Source of the DNA: Sphingomonas sp. FARSPH
Lineage (GTDB): Bacteria > Pseudomonadota > Alphaproteobacteria > Sphingomonadales > Sphingomonadaceae
DNA: 64,000 bases
NCBI RefSeq assembly: GCF_003355005.1
Contig: NZ_CP029985.1
Coordinates: forward strand, 1,293,001-1,357,000
Direction of reading: 5' to 3'
The notes beneath the pieces are model-generated. The model worked only from the letters and a program-made list of their open reading frames with translations, had not been told where the DNA came from and ran no database searches. Position 1 is the stretch's first letter. Every line of letters begins with the position of its first letter. The position numbers and the translations under genes were made by a program. Shown in pieces: positions 50,245 to 60,900 of the stretch.

Positions 50245-51774
50245 GTGTTCCTGCGCAACGATCATGGTCTGGAACTCGCCGGTGGCGGCGCGTCGCGCGC
50301 GCTGCCGCACCTTGCGGCGTCCGGCAGGGCCGCCGACCGCCCGTTGCTCGCCCGCCTCCACACCGCCGCGCTCGACGCGACGCACGACATCGACTGGGTG
50401 CCCGACCTCGGCTCGCAGATCGGCAGCCGCGCCTGGTGGCGCGGGCTTGCGACGCTCGCCGGCCTTGTCGGCGCCGCCTGGATGCTGTCGCCCGGCTTCG
50501 ACCGACCGCTCGTCGGCGCCGTCCCCGCGCCGCTCGCCGGCACCGCATGGGAGGAAACGCGTGCGCAGGGGATCGCCCCGCTCGCCTGGGGCGCGGACAC
50601 CGGCCGGCGCATGGCGGCGAGCGACCTCGTCGTTCCGCTCGCCGAGGCGCCGGAACGGCCGCAGGTCGAACTCAGCGCGACGCTGGGCGAAGGCGATACG
50701 CTTGATCGCGTCCTGATGCGGGCCGGCGTCGGGCGCGCCGACGCCCGCGCCGCCGCCGACCTGATCGGCGGCACCACCGACCTCAACCAGATCGCGCCGG
50801 GCACGCGCATCGCGCTGACGCTCGGGCGCCGCGCGTCGAAGACGGTGGCGCGCCCGCTGGACAGACTCGCGATGCGCGCGCGCTTCGACCTCAACGTCAC
50901 GCTCAACCGGGCCGGCGACGGCCTCGCGATGACGCGCCAGCCGATCGCGATCGATACGACGCCGCTGCGCATCCAGGGGCTCGTCGGGTCCAGCCTGTAT
51001 CGGTCCGCGCGCGCCGCGGGTGCGCCCGCGCGCGTCGTCGAAAGCTATGTCAAGGCGCTGGCGACGCGGCTGTCGATCGGCCGCGACATCCGCGCCGTCG
51101 ATACGTTCGACCTGATCGTCGAGCGCGAACGCGCCGCGACGGGCGAGGTCCGGCTCGGCCAGTTGCTGTTCGCCGGCATCGACCAGCCGCACCGCGCGGT
51201 GCGGCTCGTTCGCTGGCGGCAGGGTGGCGACTATGGTGCGGGCGGCGGGGACGGCGACCACGCCGGCTGGTTCGACGCCAACGGCCAGACGGAGCGCCGC
51301 GGCACGATGGGGATGCCCGTCGCCGGGCGCATCACCTCCTCCTTCGGGCTGCGCATGCACCCGCTGCTCGGCTTCATGCGCATGCACAAGGGGCTCGATA
51401 TCGGCGCCCCCTATGGCGCGCCGATCTATGCGGTGCTCGACGGCGTCGTCCAGTCCGCGGGACGGTCGGGCGGCTACGGCAATTTCGTCCGGCTCGCCCA
51501 TCCTGCCGGCCTCGCCAGCGGCTACGGCCATATGAGCCGCATCGCGGTGGCGCGCGGCCAGCATGTGCATCAGGGACAGGTGATCGGCTATGTCGGGTCG
51601 ACCGGCCTGTCGACAGGCCCGCACCTCCATTGGGAAGTGTGGCGCAACGGCCAGACGATCAATCCGCGCTCGATCTCTTTCGCGACGGTACAGACGCTGT
51701 CCGGCGCCGAGCGTCGTCGCTTCCGCAACTGGGTCGCGGGCCTGCTGTCGGTGCGGGTCGACCACGCCGGCTGA
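50245..51774 (+). CDS. M23 family (LytM) metallopeptidase
   Basis: This 509-residue protein starts with GTG. A single membrane segment lies at about 68-84 (LATLAGLVGAAWML). A LysM/OapA-like region with LSATLGEGDTLDRVLMRAGV follows. The M23 domain at about 355-490 has the zinc motif HKGLDIGAP (HxxxD) and the second motif HLHWE. It cleaves peptidoglycan cross-links and could also be an activator of amidases. It diverges from the helicase across 245 bases that hold no other gene. Confidence 0.92.
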   Translation: MFLRNDHGLELAGGGASRALPHLAASGRAADRPLLARLHTAALDATHDIDWVPDLGSQIGSRAWWRGLATLAGLVGAAWMLSPGFDRPLVGAVPAPLAGTAWEETRAQGIAPLAWGADTGRRMAASDLVVPLAEAPERPQVELSATLGEGDTLDRVLMRAGVGRADARAAADLIGGTTDLNQIAPGTRIALTLGRRASKTVARPLDRLAMRARFDLNVTLNRAGDGLAMTRQPIAIDTTPLRIQGLVGSSLYRSARAAGAPARVVESYVKALATRLSIGRDIRAVDTFDLIVERERAATGEVRLGQLLFAGIDQPHRAVRLVRWRQGGDYGAGGGDGDHAGWFDANGQTERRGTMGMPVAGRITSSFGLRMHPLLGFMRMHKGLDIGAPYGAPIYAVLDGVVQSAGRSGGYGNFVRLAHPAGLASGYGHMSRIAVARGQHVHQGQVIGYVGSTGLSTGPHLHWEVWRNGQTINPRSISFATVQTLSGAERRRFRNWVAGLLSVRVDHAG

Positions 51775-51922
51775 ACCGCGGGCGGCCGGCGGCGTCGCGA
51801 TTTTCCTACATCGACGCGCTATGCTACAGGGGCTTTGCTCTTTCTCATCACGCAATAAACCTATCGCCGGACTTGGCGAAGATTGCATGAGTTGGTGTCA
51901 ATTTTGTCAAGACTCGCGCCGG

Positions 51923-53611
51923 TCAGCGTCCCTGCGCGCGCCAGCGGCGGATCGTCCGCTGCAGGATCGCGTCCTCGTCGCCGACGTCGCGCCACAGTTG
52001 CGAGAACAAAGGATCGCCCGAGGCGGGACGCTTGTTTTCCTCGAGCGGATCGAAACCGACACGGATCGGCACGGACACGCCCTCGCCGCAGATGATGCAC
52101 TCGCGGTTGCGCAGCGCGGGGATCGCATCCAGGAAGCCGCGCGCGCCTTCGGGCATAGCGGCGCGGACGAAAGCCTGGTCGCGTTCGTTGTTGAGGCGCA
52201 TGGCGATGATCGTGCCGCATTGCGACAGCACGCCTTCCTCAAGGTCCGACGGTCGCTGCGTGATCAGGCCCAGGCTGACGCCGTACTTGCGCCCCTCCTT
52301 GGCGATACGGCTCAGGATACGGCCGACCGCGGTGCCGCGGTCGTTGCGCCCTGTCGGGATGTAGCGATGCGCTTCTTCGCAGACGAGCAGGATCGGCCGC
52401 TGCGGCTCGTTGCGCGACCAGATCGCATAATCGAACGTCATCCGGCTCAGCACCGCGACGACGACCGCGGTGATCTCCGACGGCACGCCGGACACGTCGA
52501 CGATCGAGATCGGCCGCCCGTCGCCCGGCATGCGGAAAATGCGCGCCAGGAAATCGGCCATCGTGTCGGCGACCAGCATACCCGAAAACATGAACGAATA
52601 CCGCGGATCGCCCTTGATCTCGTCGATCTTGGTTTTCAGCCGCAGATAGGGCGCGGTGTCGCCCGCGCGGTCCAGCTTGCCCATTTCCGCCTGGATGATC
52701 TGGGTCAGGTCGGACAACAGATAGGGGATCGGCGCATCGACCGTCAGCTTGGCGATCTCCTGCCCCAACCGGTTCTTGGCGCGGGCGGCGAGCAGGCATT
52801 TGGCAAGGATGTCGGCATCGATCTGCCGTTCGGCCTCGCTGCTCGTCACGAAGACCTCGCAATGCTCCTCGAAGTTCATCAGCCAATACGGCATCGCGAG
52901 GTTGCCGACGTCGAAGATCGCGCCCGTGTTGCGGAACGCCGCCGCATATTCGCCGTGCGGATCGATCATCACGATATGCCCCTGCGGCGCGAGCGCGCAG
53001 ATGCGATGCAGGATCAGCGCCGCCGCGGTCGACTTGCCCGTACCCGTCGATCCGACCAGCGCGAAATGCTTGCCCAGCATCGCATCGACGTACAGCGCGG
53101 CGCGCACGTCGCGGGTGGGATGGACGTGGCCGATCTCGACGTGCGGCTGGTCGGTCGCGGAATATATCTGGCGCAGGTCCGCGGTGCTGATCGGAAAGAC
53201 CTCGCACCCCGGCACCGGATAGCGGGTGACGCCGCGGCGGAAATTGTAGAGCTTGCCGGTCAGCCGCTCTTCGTCGCCCTCGCCCAGGAAGTCGATGTCC
53301 GCGACGATCCAGTCCTGCCCGCCCTGCTGAAGCGACAGGTTGCGCACGTTCGCGATCAGCCAGGCGCCGGCGACGCGCATCTTGATCTGGCCGCCGACCT
53401 GCCCCGCCGCCGCGACCACCGGGTCGCCGTCCTGCGCGACGAGGTCGAGGCTGGCACGGTCGAGCAGCACGCGGCTGCCGCCGCCACCAACGGCGGTCAC
53501 GCAGCCGACGGGGGTCAGCGGGCCCGCCGCAATGCCCGTTCCGGCAACGGCCGGCGACGATCCCAGCGGCATCGCACCATCGAATGCCCGTGGGCCCGGC
53601 ATGTCACTCAT
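51923..53611 (-). CDS. HerA/DUF87-type ATPase
   Basis: The product is 562 residues from ATG 53611. Walker A is VGSTGTGKSTAAAL at about 188-201, the HerA-type Walker B is RPILLVCEEAHRYIPT near 385, and the arginine-finger region is SLGLITQRPSDLEE. An N-terminal HAS-barrel-like part (about 20-100) is present. HerA proteins translocate DNA in repair with NurA; no NurA is here, so the role is open. Confidence 0.87.
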   Translation of the reverse strand: MSDMPGPRAFDGAMPLGSSPAVAGTGIAAGPLTPVGCVTAVGGGGSRVLLDRASLDLVAQDGDPVVAAAGQVGGQIKMRVAGAWLIANVRNLSLQQGGQDWIVADIDFLGEGDEERLTGKLYNFRRGVTRYPVPGCEVFPISTADLRQIYSATDQPHVEIGHVHPTRDVRAALYVDAMLGKHFALVGSTGTGKSTAAALILHRICALAPQGHIVMIDPHGEYAAAFRNTGAIFDVGNLAMPYWLMNFEEHCEVFVTSSEAERQIDADILAKCLLAARAKNRLGQEIAKLTVDAPIPYLLSDLTQIIQAEMGKLDRAGDTAPYLRLKTKIDEIKGDPRYSFMFSGMLVADTMADFLARIFRMPGDGRPISIVDVSGVPSEITAVVVAVLSRMTFDYAIWSRNEPQRPILLVCEEAHRYIPTGRNDRGTAVGRILSRIAKEGRKYGVSLGLITQRPSDLEEGVLSQCGTIIAMRLNNERDQAFVRAAMPEGARGFLDAIPALRNRECIICGEGVSVPIRVGFDPLEENKRPASGDPLFSQLWRDVGDEDAILQRTIRRWRAQGR

Positions 53612-53715
53612 CCTGTCGTGCCTCTGAAGCATTACGACCGCGAGCTATGCCTGCCGAGCGGTTAAGATAGAGTAAGTCAGGATCGGACAGCAGCACCCGC
53701 CCGCGGGACCAAGGC

Positions 53716-54486
53716 TCAGACCCGCCGGGCGACCATCCCCGCGGCATAGCCGAGCGCGACCGACAGTGCGACCGCGGTCAGGCCGTAGAGGATGGACGCA
53801 CGATCCGCGGCGCGCGCGACGAACCGCTCGAACCCCGATTTGCGGATGTCGATCTCGCGCACCGCCGCCGCCAGCACGCGACCGTCGCGGATCAGGAACG
53901 TCTCCGCGGTGAACCGCCCCACCGGCACCCGCGCCGGGATCGTCAGCCGCGCGCGATACAGCACGCCATCGGTGATCTCGACCGCGCGCGGCGCCTCGAC
54001 GTACAGGCCGGTGCGCCGCTTGAGGTCGACGAGCCCCTGCTGAAAGCGCGCCTGCACGTCGCTCAGCGTCCCCGCGCCGGGCGAAAGCTGCAGACTGCCG
54101 AGGCCCAGTTCGTAGATGGCGCGCGTCCGCTCGTCGACGATCCGCTCGATCGGCCGCGACGAGGCGAGCGCATAGAAGGACGGCGCCGAACTGTAGCGCT
54201 GGCTCTTCGCATTGACCCAGATGCCGGCGACCTTCTCCTTCTCGCGCACCAGGATCGACTGCGTCGGACCCTTGACGACGACGACGATGTCGGTCGGCGA
54301 CTGCCCCGCCGGCCGGCGACCGCCAGGGTAGAGGATCGCGCCGAACAGCAGCAGTTCGGCCCCGGTGAAACTGTAGGCGATCTCGATATTGCGTTGCGAG
54401 ACGTCGGGGACGAGCTCGGGTTTCGCATCGGGTGCGGCCTGTGCCATCAACAGCGGCGCGAGCAGGATGGCGGCCCAGGCCCTCAT
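53716..54486 (-). CDS. TIGR02186 family membrane protein
   Basis: The 256-residue protein has a signal peptide (about 1-18) and one C-terminal membrane segment (about 232-252, SILYGLTAVALSVALGYAAG). The middle is VSQRNIEIAYSFTGAELLLFG, IVVVVKGP and the GIWVN motif. This is the family always found beside TauE/SafE-type sulfite exporters in alphaproteobacteria. Function unknown. It overlaps the exporter stop by four bases. Confidence 0.87.
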   Translation of the reverse strand: MRAWAAILLAPLLMAQAAPDAKPELVPDVSQRNIEIAYSFTGAELLLFGAILYPGGRRPAGQSPTDIVVVVKGPTQSILVREKEKVAGIWVNAKSQRYSSAPSFYALASSRPIERIVDERTRAIYELGLGSLQLSPGAGTLSDVQARFQQGLVDLKRRTGLYVEAPRAVEITDGVLYRARLTIPARVPVGRFTAETFLIRDGRVLAAAVREIDIRKSGFERFVARAADRASILYGLTAVALSVALGYAAGMVARRV

Positions 54487-55397
54487 GTCAGTTCGACCGA
54501 AAAGATATCCTCCGGCCGCCAGACGAGGCCGAGCAGGATGCGCAGGCCGACGAGCAGCACCATGATCGCGAGCGCGAGCCGCAGATATTCGGGCTTCACC
54601 TTGGTCGCGAACCGCGCACCGAGCTGCGCGCCGGTCACCGATCCGATGAGCAGCAAGGCGGCAAGCACGATGTCGACCGCCTTGGTCGTCGTCGCATGCA
54701 CCATCGTCGCGATCGCCGTGACGAACAATGTCTGAAACAGGCTGGTGCCGACGACGACATTGGTCGCCATGCCGAGCAGGTAGATCATCGCCGGCACGAG
54801 GATGAAGCCGCCGCCGATTCCCAGCAGGATGGTCAGGATGCCCGTACCGAAGCCAAGGAGCAGCGGCGCGAGCGGCGAGATATAGAGCCCCGACGCATAG
54901 AATCGCGTGCGCAGCGGCAGCGCGGCGACCAGAGGGTGGTGGCGGCGCTTGCGCGGTCGCGGGCGCAGGCCGCCGCGACTGACTCCGATCGCGACGATCG
55001 ATTCGCGCGCCATGGTAAAGCCGATGAAGCCGAGCATCAGCACGTAGATGACGCCGATCACCGTATCGATCTGGCCACTGCGCTGGAGCAGGCGAAAGAT
55101 CCAGGCCCCCGCAAAACTGCCCAGGATACCGCCCGCAACCAGCACGCCGCCCATCTTCACGTCGACGCCGCCGCGGTGGAAATGCGCGAACACACCCGAC
55201 ACGCTCGCGCCCGTCACCTGGCTGGCGGACGATGCGGCGGCGACTGTCGGTGGGATGCCGTAGATGATGAGCAACGGCGTCGTCAGGAAGCCGCCACCGA
55301 CCCCGAACATCCCCGACAGCAGGCCGACGCCACCACCGAGCAAGACGATGACCAGCGCGTTGACCGACAGGTTGGCGATGGGAAGGTAAAGGTCCAC
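54483..55397 (-). CDS. TauE/SafE family sulfite exporter-like permease
   Basis: The 304-residue protein has about eight membrane segments in two repeats: LLSGMFGVGGGFLTTPLL at about 27-44 and ILTILLGIGGGFILVPAMI near 200, the paired glycine-rich motifs of the family. It probably exports sulfite or an organosulfonate. It starts with GTG 55397 (MDLYLPIANLSV); an upstream start is possible. It is co-translated with the TIGR02186 gene. Confidence 0.88.
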   Translation of the reverse strand: MDLYLPIANLSVNALVIVLLGGGVGLLSGMFGVGGGFLTTPLLIIYGIPPTVAAASSASQVTGASVSGVFAHFHRGGVDVKMGGVLVAGGILGSFAGAWIFRLLQRSGQIDTVIGVIYVLMLGFIGFTMARESIVAIGVSRGGLRPRPRKRRHHPLVAALPLRTRFYASGLYISPLAPLLLGFGTGILTILLGIGGGFILVPAMIYLLGMATNVVVGTSLFQTLFVTAIATMVHATTTKAVDIVLAALLLIGSVTGAQLGARFATKVKPEYLRLALAIMVLLVGLRILLGLVWRPEDIFSVELT

Positions 55398-55439
55398 GAC
55401 GCGTCCAGTATTGGCACGCGCGCGGCGCCGCCGCACCCC

Positions 55440-56438
55440 CTAAAAGTCGCTGCCCACGCTGACCGCGGGGCCCGACCCCGGCCGGGCGTCCCCGCCGATC
55501 CGCGCCCGCCAGTCGGCGGTGAGACGCAGCTGCCGGGCGCCGACCGGTACCCAAACGCCCACCGTCGGTCCGACATCGAGGCGGCGCGCGCCGCGCTGGA
55601 CACCGCCCCAGGCGCCCGCGCCGATGTCGACGCGTATCTGACCATGATCGACCAGTGAGCGGGTCAGCCGCAGCGAGCCGTCGGCGAACCCCTCGACCGC
55701 GTCGCGCCGGATCCCGCCCGTCTGCGCATAACCTTCGGCGTGCCATGCTCCGCCAACCGGAGTCGGGCCGAAACCGCCGATGACGCCGACCACTATGCCC
55801 CCGCGCCCGCCACCCAGTGAGAAGCGCCGTTCCGCGATCAGATGCACCGGTACGGCAAGTGGCTGCCAGTCGATACCGATCGCGGCCTCGCGACCATCGC
55901 CGTCGAGCGGGGTCGACAATCGCGCCGCCAGTGCGACGCGGCGCGAAGCGCCGAGTGCGTAGGTCAGTCGCACACCCGCCTGCGACGCGCCGAGCTGGCC
56001 GCCGAGCAGCGCCGCGCTCGACCCGCCGCGCACGATCCCCCAAACACTGCCGTGCAGCCTCGATCCGCCGGAGGCGATCGGCGAGGGCGCGACGGGCGGA
56101 GGCATGGTCGGCGGCTCGTCTTGCATTTTGAGCGCCGGAACGGCGCGTTGGCGCGGGTCGTGGATAGGGGCGTCGGCCACCGAAGGCGACGATGGTTCTT
56201 GGCGCGCTGGTGGTGCGCCGGGGGCGGTCGATGCCTCGCGCAATCCCGTGCGCCGGCCCGGCGGTGTGACGCCGGGGGCTTTGGGGATCATCGCCATGGT
56301 CGCCGCGGCGGCCGCCGCGATGGGCGCCGGGCTGCCAATCGCGTCCGCGATCTCGTCGACGGGCCACAAGGCGACGCCGCGGGCCATGCCCCATATGCCG
56401 AGCGCCGCGACGAGGAAGCGGAGCGGCCGGCCCTTCAC
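55440..56438 (-). CDS. Outer-membrane-like partner of the NfrB-type glycosyltransferase
   Basis: The product is 332 residues from a GTG that overlaps the glycosyltransferase stop (GTGA). It has an N-terminal hydrophobic segment (about 5-25), a Pro/Ala-rich linker (about 40-130) and a C-terminal part of about 200 residues with alternating strands (VWGIVRGGSSAALLGGQLGASQ to AVSVGSDF). The final Phe is the usual end of outer-membrane barrels. It resembles the C-terminal domain of NfrA, without its TPR part. Role inferred from position. Confidence 0.7.
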   Translation of the reverse strand: MKGRPLRFLVAALGIWGMARGVALWPVDEIADAIGSPAPIAAAAAATMAMIPKAPGVTPPGRRTGLREASTAPGAPPARQEPSSPSVADAPIHDPRQRAVPALKMQDEPPTMPPPVAPSPIASGGSRLHGSVWGIVRGGSSAALLGGQLGASQAGVRLTYALGASRRVALAARLSTPLDGDGREAAIGIDWQPLAVPVHLIAERRFSLGGGRGGIVVGVIGGFGPTPVGGAWHAEGYAQTGGIRRDAVEGFADGSLRLTRSLVDHGQIRVDIGAGAWGGVQRGARRLDVGPTVGVWVPVGARQLRLTADWRARIGGDARPGSGPAVSVGSDF

Positions 56439-57820
56439 GCGGGCAACGTCGCGACATCCGGGAAGGCGTGACTCGTCTTGTCCCACGCCACGGCATGCCC
56501 CCGCAGCAGGCGCAGATAGCGTATCATCGCCAGTGGCGCGGCGGCGAGCGCGACGACGTTGCCGATGAAGAAGCGCGGGATCGACCGCCAGCTCTCCGCG
56601 CGGCCGTACATCCGCCGGGTGCAGGCGATCCGCATCGCCAGACGCCAGATCAGCAGCATCGTCGTCGCCATCGCGAGCCAAGTCGCCAGTCGAGGATCGT
56701 CGGCGCCACGCCGGCCCGACACCTCGTGGAGCGCCACGCTCACGCCCCATAGCACGATCGCGGCATAGGCGACCGCGAGCACCAGCACCGACAGGAGCGC
56801 GCGCCGGTCGCGCATCCGCATCCAATGGTCGCCCAGCGCATGCGGCCGTGCCCAGCCGGTGCGATCCCATCCGGCCAGCGCGATGCCGGTCATCCATCGC
56901 GCTTTCTGGCGCATCGCGGCGACCAGCGTCTCGGGAAAATAGGCGCGGATCGCGATCAGCGATCCGTCTTCGGGATCGCGCAGCCGCACGAACAGCGACG
57001 ATTGGCCCAATTCACCGATTCGCAGGCCCATTTCGTAATCCTCGGTCAGGCTGGTCGCGTCGAACGGGTCGCCGCCGCGATCCTCGGCGAGGCGCGCGAC
57101 GATGTCGCGGCGCAGCGCACACCCGGTGCCCGCGAGCGGCATCGCGGCACCCAACCGGTGGCGTACGACCTGCTGCACGCCATGCGCATAGGCGAATTCG
57201 TCGGCATAATGGCCCGAGACGAGCGAGCCGGCCCGGATCAGCGGCAGCACCGGCAATTGCACCACCGCATGCCGGTCGATGAGAGCGTCGAACAGGGCGA
57301 GTTCGCGGGGATGAACGACATCCTCGGCATCGTGGAGGACGATCGCGCGCGCCCGAAATCGCTGGCGGCGCTCGTCGTCGCATAAGGCTCGCCAGATCGT
57401 ATTGAGACACCCCGCTTTCGTGGTCGGCCCCGGCGTGTCCCCGACGACCAGCCGGACGCGCACGTCGATGGAGGCGACCGCGCGTGCCGCCGCAATCGTC
57501 GCCGGATCGTTGGGGTACAGGCCGACGTAGATGCGGTAATTGGCGTGATCGAAGCGCGCGAGCGCCGCGGTCAGCATCGCGCCGATGACGGCCACCTCGT
57601 CCCAGGCCGCGATGAACACGATGATCGGATTATCACCCGGAGGCGGCGCAGCGTGAAACAGTCGCGGCGTTCGCCCGCCGCCGCCATGCAGATACCAGCC
57701 GAGAAAGCAGAGATCGACCAGTACATCATCGATGCCGCCGATCAACAGTCCCGCGGCCGCGAACAGCATCGTCTCGCGCGCGAGCGCATCGATCGCCGTG
57801 ATTACTTGATCCCACACCAC
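56435..57820 (-). CDS. Family 2 glycosyltransferase, NfrB-like
   Basis: The 461-residue protein has an N-terminal membrane segment (about 18-40). The GT-A domain has FIAAWDEVAVIGAML, the acid motif VLHDAEDVVHPREL (about 151-164), SLTEDYEMGLRIGE and the Q-x-x-R-W box QKARWMTG near 315. C-terminal membrane segments follow (about 335-440). This is a processive polysaccharide synthase layout. E. coli NfrB, which makes an N4-phage receptor glycan, is longer with a C-terminal regulatory domain absent here. Confidence 0.87.
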   Translation of the reverse strand: MVWDQVITAIDALARETMLFAAAGLLIGGIDDVLVDLCFLGWYLHGGGGRTPRLFHAAPPPGDNPIIVFIAAWDEVAVIGAMLTAALARFDHANYRIYVGLYPNDPATIAAARAVASIDVRVRLVVGDTPGPTTKAGCLNTIWRALCDDERRQRFRARAIVLHDAEDVVHPRELALFDALIDRHAVVQLPVLPLIRAGSLVSGHYADEFAYAHGVQQVVRHRLGAAMPLAGTGCALRRDIVARLAEDRGGDPFDATSLTEDYEMGLRIGELGQSSLFVRLRDPEDGSLIAIRAYFPETLVAAMRQKARWMTGIALAGWDRTGWARPHALGDHWMRMRDRRALLSVLVLAVAYAAIVLWGVSVALHEVSGRRGADDPRLATWLAMATTMLLIWRLAMRIACTRRMYGRAESWRSIPRFFIGNVVALAAAPLAMIRYLRLLRGHAVAWDKTSHAFPDVATLPA

Positions 57821-57920
57821 GTCGCCCCCGCCTCATGGAGCCGCGAGTATCGCCATATCGGCGATATTCTCCATCCGATTCGGTCGCGATCGACGAAGAA
57901 CATGGTTCAGTATGAACCGA

Positions 57921-60900
57921 TCAGTGGAAGTCGCGCGATCTGGGCAGGATGCGGACGTCGCGCGGGTGGCGACCCCGAAGGTCCTGGCTGACGATCGGTT
58001 TGGGTCGGATCACCTCGTCGACGGGCAGCAAGGGCGTTTCGGCAATATAGTCCGACGACAGGCGCCGCAGCTCGCCGGTCCGGTCATACGCCTTGACCGT
58101 CATCAGGTGGCAGACGCCCTCCTCGCTGCGCTGGATCACCCCCTCCAGCACCAGCAGCCGCGCCGCCATGATCGCGCGGCGGTTCGCCTCGAAATCGCGC
58201 GCCCACAACAGCGCGTTGGTGATGCCCGTCTCATCCTCGATCGTCACGAAGATCGCATTGCCCTTGCCCGGCCGCTGGCGGACCAGCACGACCCCGGCGA
58301 CGCGCGCACGGCGACCATCCTTCGCCCGCGCCGCCTGCGCGCTCGACAGCACGCCTTCCGACGCGAACAGCGGGCGCAGGAAGCGCATCGGATGGCCTTT
58401 CAGCGACAGTCGCGTCGTCTGGTAATCGGCCGCCACCTCCTCGCTCGGCGGCATCGCGGGGAGACGCGCGTCGACCTCCTGCCCCAGTTCGGGCGCGTCG
58501 GCCGCGGTGAACAGTGCGAGCTGCCGCGCGGGCGTGCGCCGCACTTCCCACAGGGCATCGCGGCGCGGCAGCCCGATCGAGCCGAACGCATCGGCATCGG
58601 CAAGCAGGTTGAGGCCCCGCGTCGGCAACCCGGCGCGCGCGGCAACCTGTTCGACATCGGCGAAGGGCGTCTCTCCCCGTGCCGCCACCAGGCCGTCCGC
58701 CCATTCCTGCCGAAAGCCGTCGATCTGGCGAAAGCCCAACCGGATCGCGAGCGTGCCGTCGTCGAGCCGTTCGAGCCCATTGTCCCACAGGCTTGCGTTG
58801 ACGTCGATCGGCCGCACGACCACGCCATGCGCGCGCGCATCCTCGACGAGCTGCGCGGGCGCGTAGAATCCCATCGGCTGGGAATTGAGGATCGCACACC
58901 CGAACACCGCGGGGTGAAAGCATTTGATCCACGACGACACATAGACCAGCCGCGCAAAGGACAAAGCGTGGCTTTCGGGAAAACCGTAGCTGCCGAACCC
59001 CTCGATCTGGCGGAAGCAGCGCGCCGCGAAATCGCGCTCATAGCCGCGGCGGACCATGCCCTCGATCAGCTTCTCCTCGAAATTCTCCATCCCGCCGACG
59101 TTGCGGAACGTCGCCATCGCCCGGCGCAGCTGGTTCGCCTCGCCCGGCGTGAACCCCGCGGCGACGATCGCGAGCTTCATCGCCTGTTCCTGGAACAGCG
59201 GCACGCCATAGGTTTCTTTCAGCAGCGTACGAAGCTCGTCAGGGGGCCCGTGATCGGGGTGCGGCGAGGGAAAATCGACCGGCTCCTTCCCCGCCCGACG
59301 GCGCAGATAAGGGTGCACCATGTCGCCTTCGATCGGCCCCGGCCGCACGATCGCGACCTGCACGACGAGATCGTACAATTTGCGCGGCCGCAGGCGTGGC
59401 AGCATGTTGATCTGCGCACGGCTTTCGACCTGGAACACCCCGATCGAATCGCCCTTGCAAAGCATATCGTAAACGGCGGCATTCTCGTCCCCTGCGATCG
59501 TGTCGAGGCGATAAGACCCCAGGTCATGCCGCTCCATCAGGTCGAACGCCTTGCGGATGCAGGTCAGCATGCCGAGCGCGAGGACATCGACCTTCATGAT
59601 CCGCAGTTCGTCGAGGTCGTCCTTGTCCCATTCGATGAAGGTACGGTCCGCCATCGCGGCGTGGTGGATCGGCACCGTCTCATCGAGCCGCCCCTGCGTC
59701 AGCACATAGCCGCCGACATGCTGCGACAGATGGCGCGGAAATTTAAGCAGCCGGTCGACGATGTCGCGCAGCCGCGCGATCTCGGGATTGTCGGTGCTGA
59801 AACCGGTTTCGTCGAAACGCTTCTGTTCGAACCGGTCGGAAAAGCTGCCCCAGACGGTGCTCGTCAGCCGCTGCGTCACGTCCTCGCTGAGGCCCAGCGC
59901 CTTGCCCGCCTCGCGCACCGCACTGCGCGGGCGATAGTGGATCACCGTCGCCGCGATCGCCGCGCGATGGCGGCCGTAGCGGCGGTAGATGTACTGCATC
60001 ACCTCCTCGCGCCGCTCATGCTCGAAATCGACGTCGATGTCGGGCGGCTCGCCCCGCTCCTCCGACACGAACCGCGAAAACAACAGATCGTAGCGCATCG
60101 GATCGACCGACGTGATGCCCAGCAGCCAGCAAACCGCCGAATTGGCCGCCGAGCCGCGACCCTGGCACAGGATCGGCGGCACGCATTCCTCGCGCGCGTA
60201 GCGGACGATGTCGTGGACGGTCAGGAAATAATAAGCGTAACGCTGGCGCGCGATCAGCGGCAGCTCTTTGTCGAGCAAGGCCTGCAGGCGTTTCGGGATA
60301 CCGTCCGGAAAGCGCGCCCGCGCCGCTTCGTAGGTGATATGCTCCAGCCAGCCCTGCGGGTCCCATCCCTTGGGCACCGGCTCGTGCGGATATTCGTAGG
60401 CGAGATCGCCCAGCGTGAAGGCGATCCGGTCGAGGATCGCGCCGCTTTCCAGCACCGCCTGCGGCTCGTCCGCGAACAGGCGCATCATCTCCTCGCCGGA
60501 TTTCAGATGGCGTTCGGCATTGGCGGCGAGCCGTCGTCCCGCCGACGGCAGCGTCACGCCCAGGCGGATACAGGTCAAAACGTCGTGCAACGGGCGCGCC
60601 TGCCGGTCGGCATAAAGCGCGTCGGTGGTGGCGAGCAGCGGCACGCCCGCCTCCGATGCGATGCGCCGATGGTGATGGAGGCGACGGCGATCGCGACCGC
60701 CGCGCCCCATCGCGACGCCCAGCCAGACGCGCTGCGGCGCGGCGGCGGTCAGGCGGCGCAGCGTGGTGTCGAGCCCCGGATCGCTGCGCACCGGGGGCAC
60801 CATGGCATCGGGCCGCGCACGCGCCGGCGACGCGCTCGATTCGGCCAGGACGATCAGCAGCAGATCCTCGCAATGGCGCAGCAGGTCGCCGATGCCGAGG

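Noticed and set aside
47324..50716. A plus-strand open frame of 1130 codons
   Set aside because: It mirrors the Suv3-like helicase on the other strand. Composition is typical of GC-rich antisense reading and it has no family signature.
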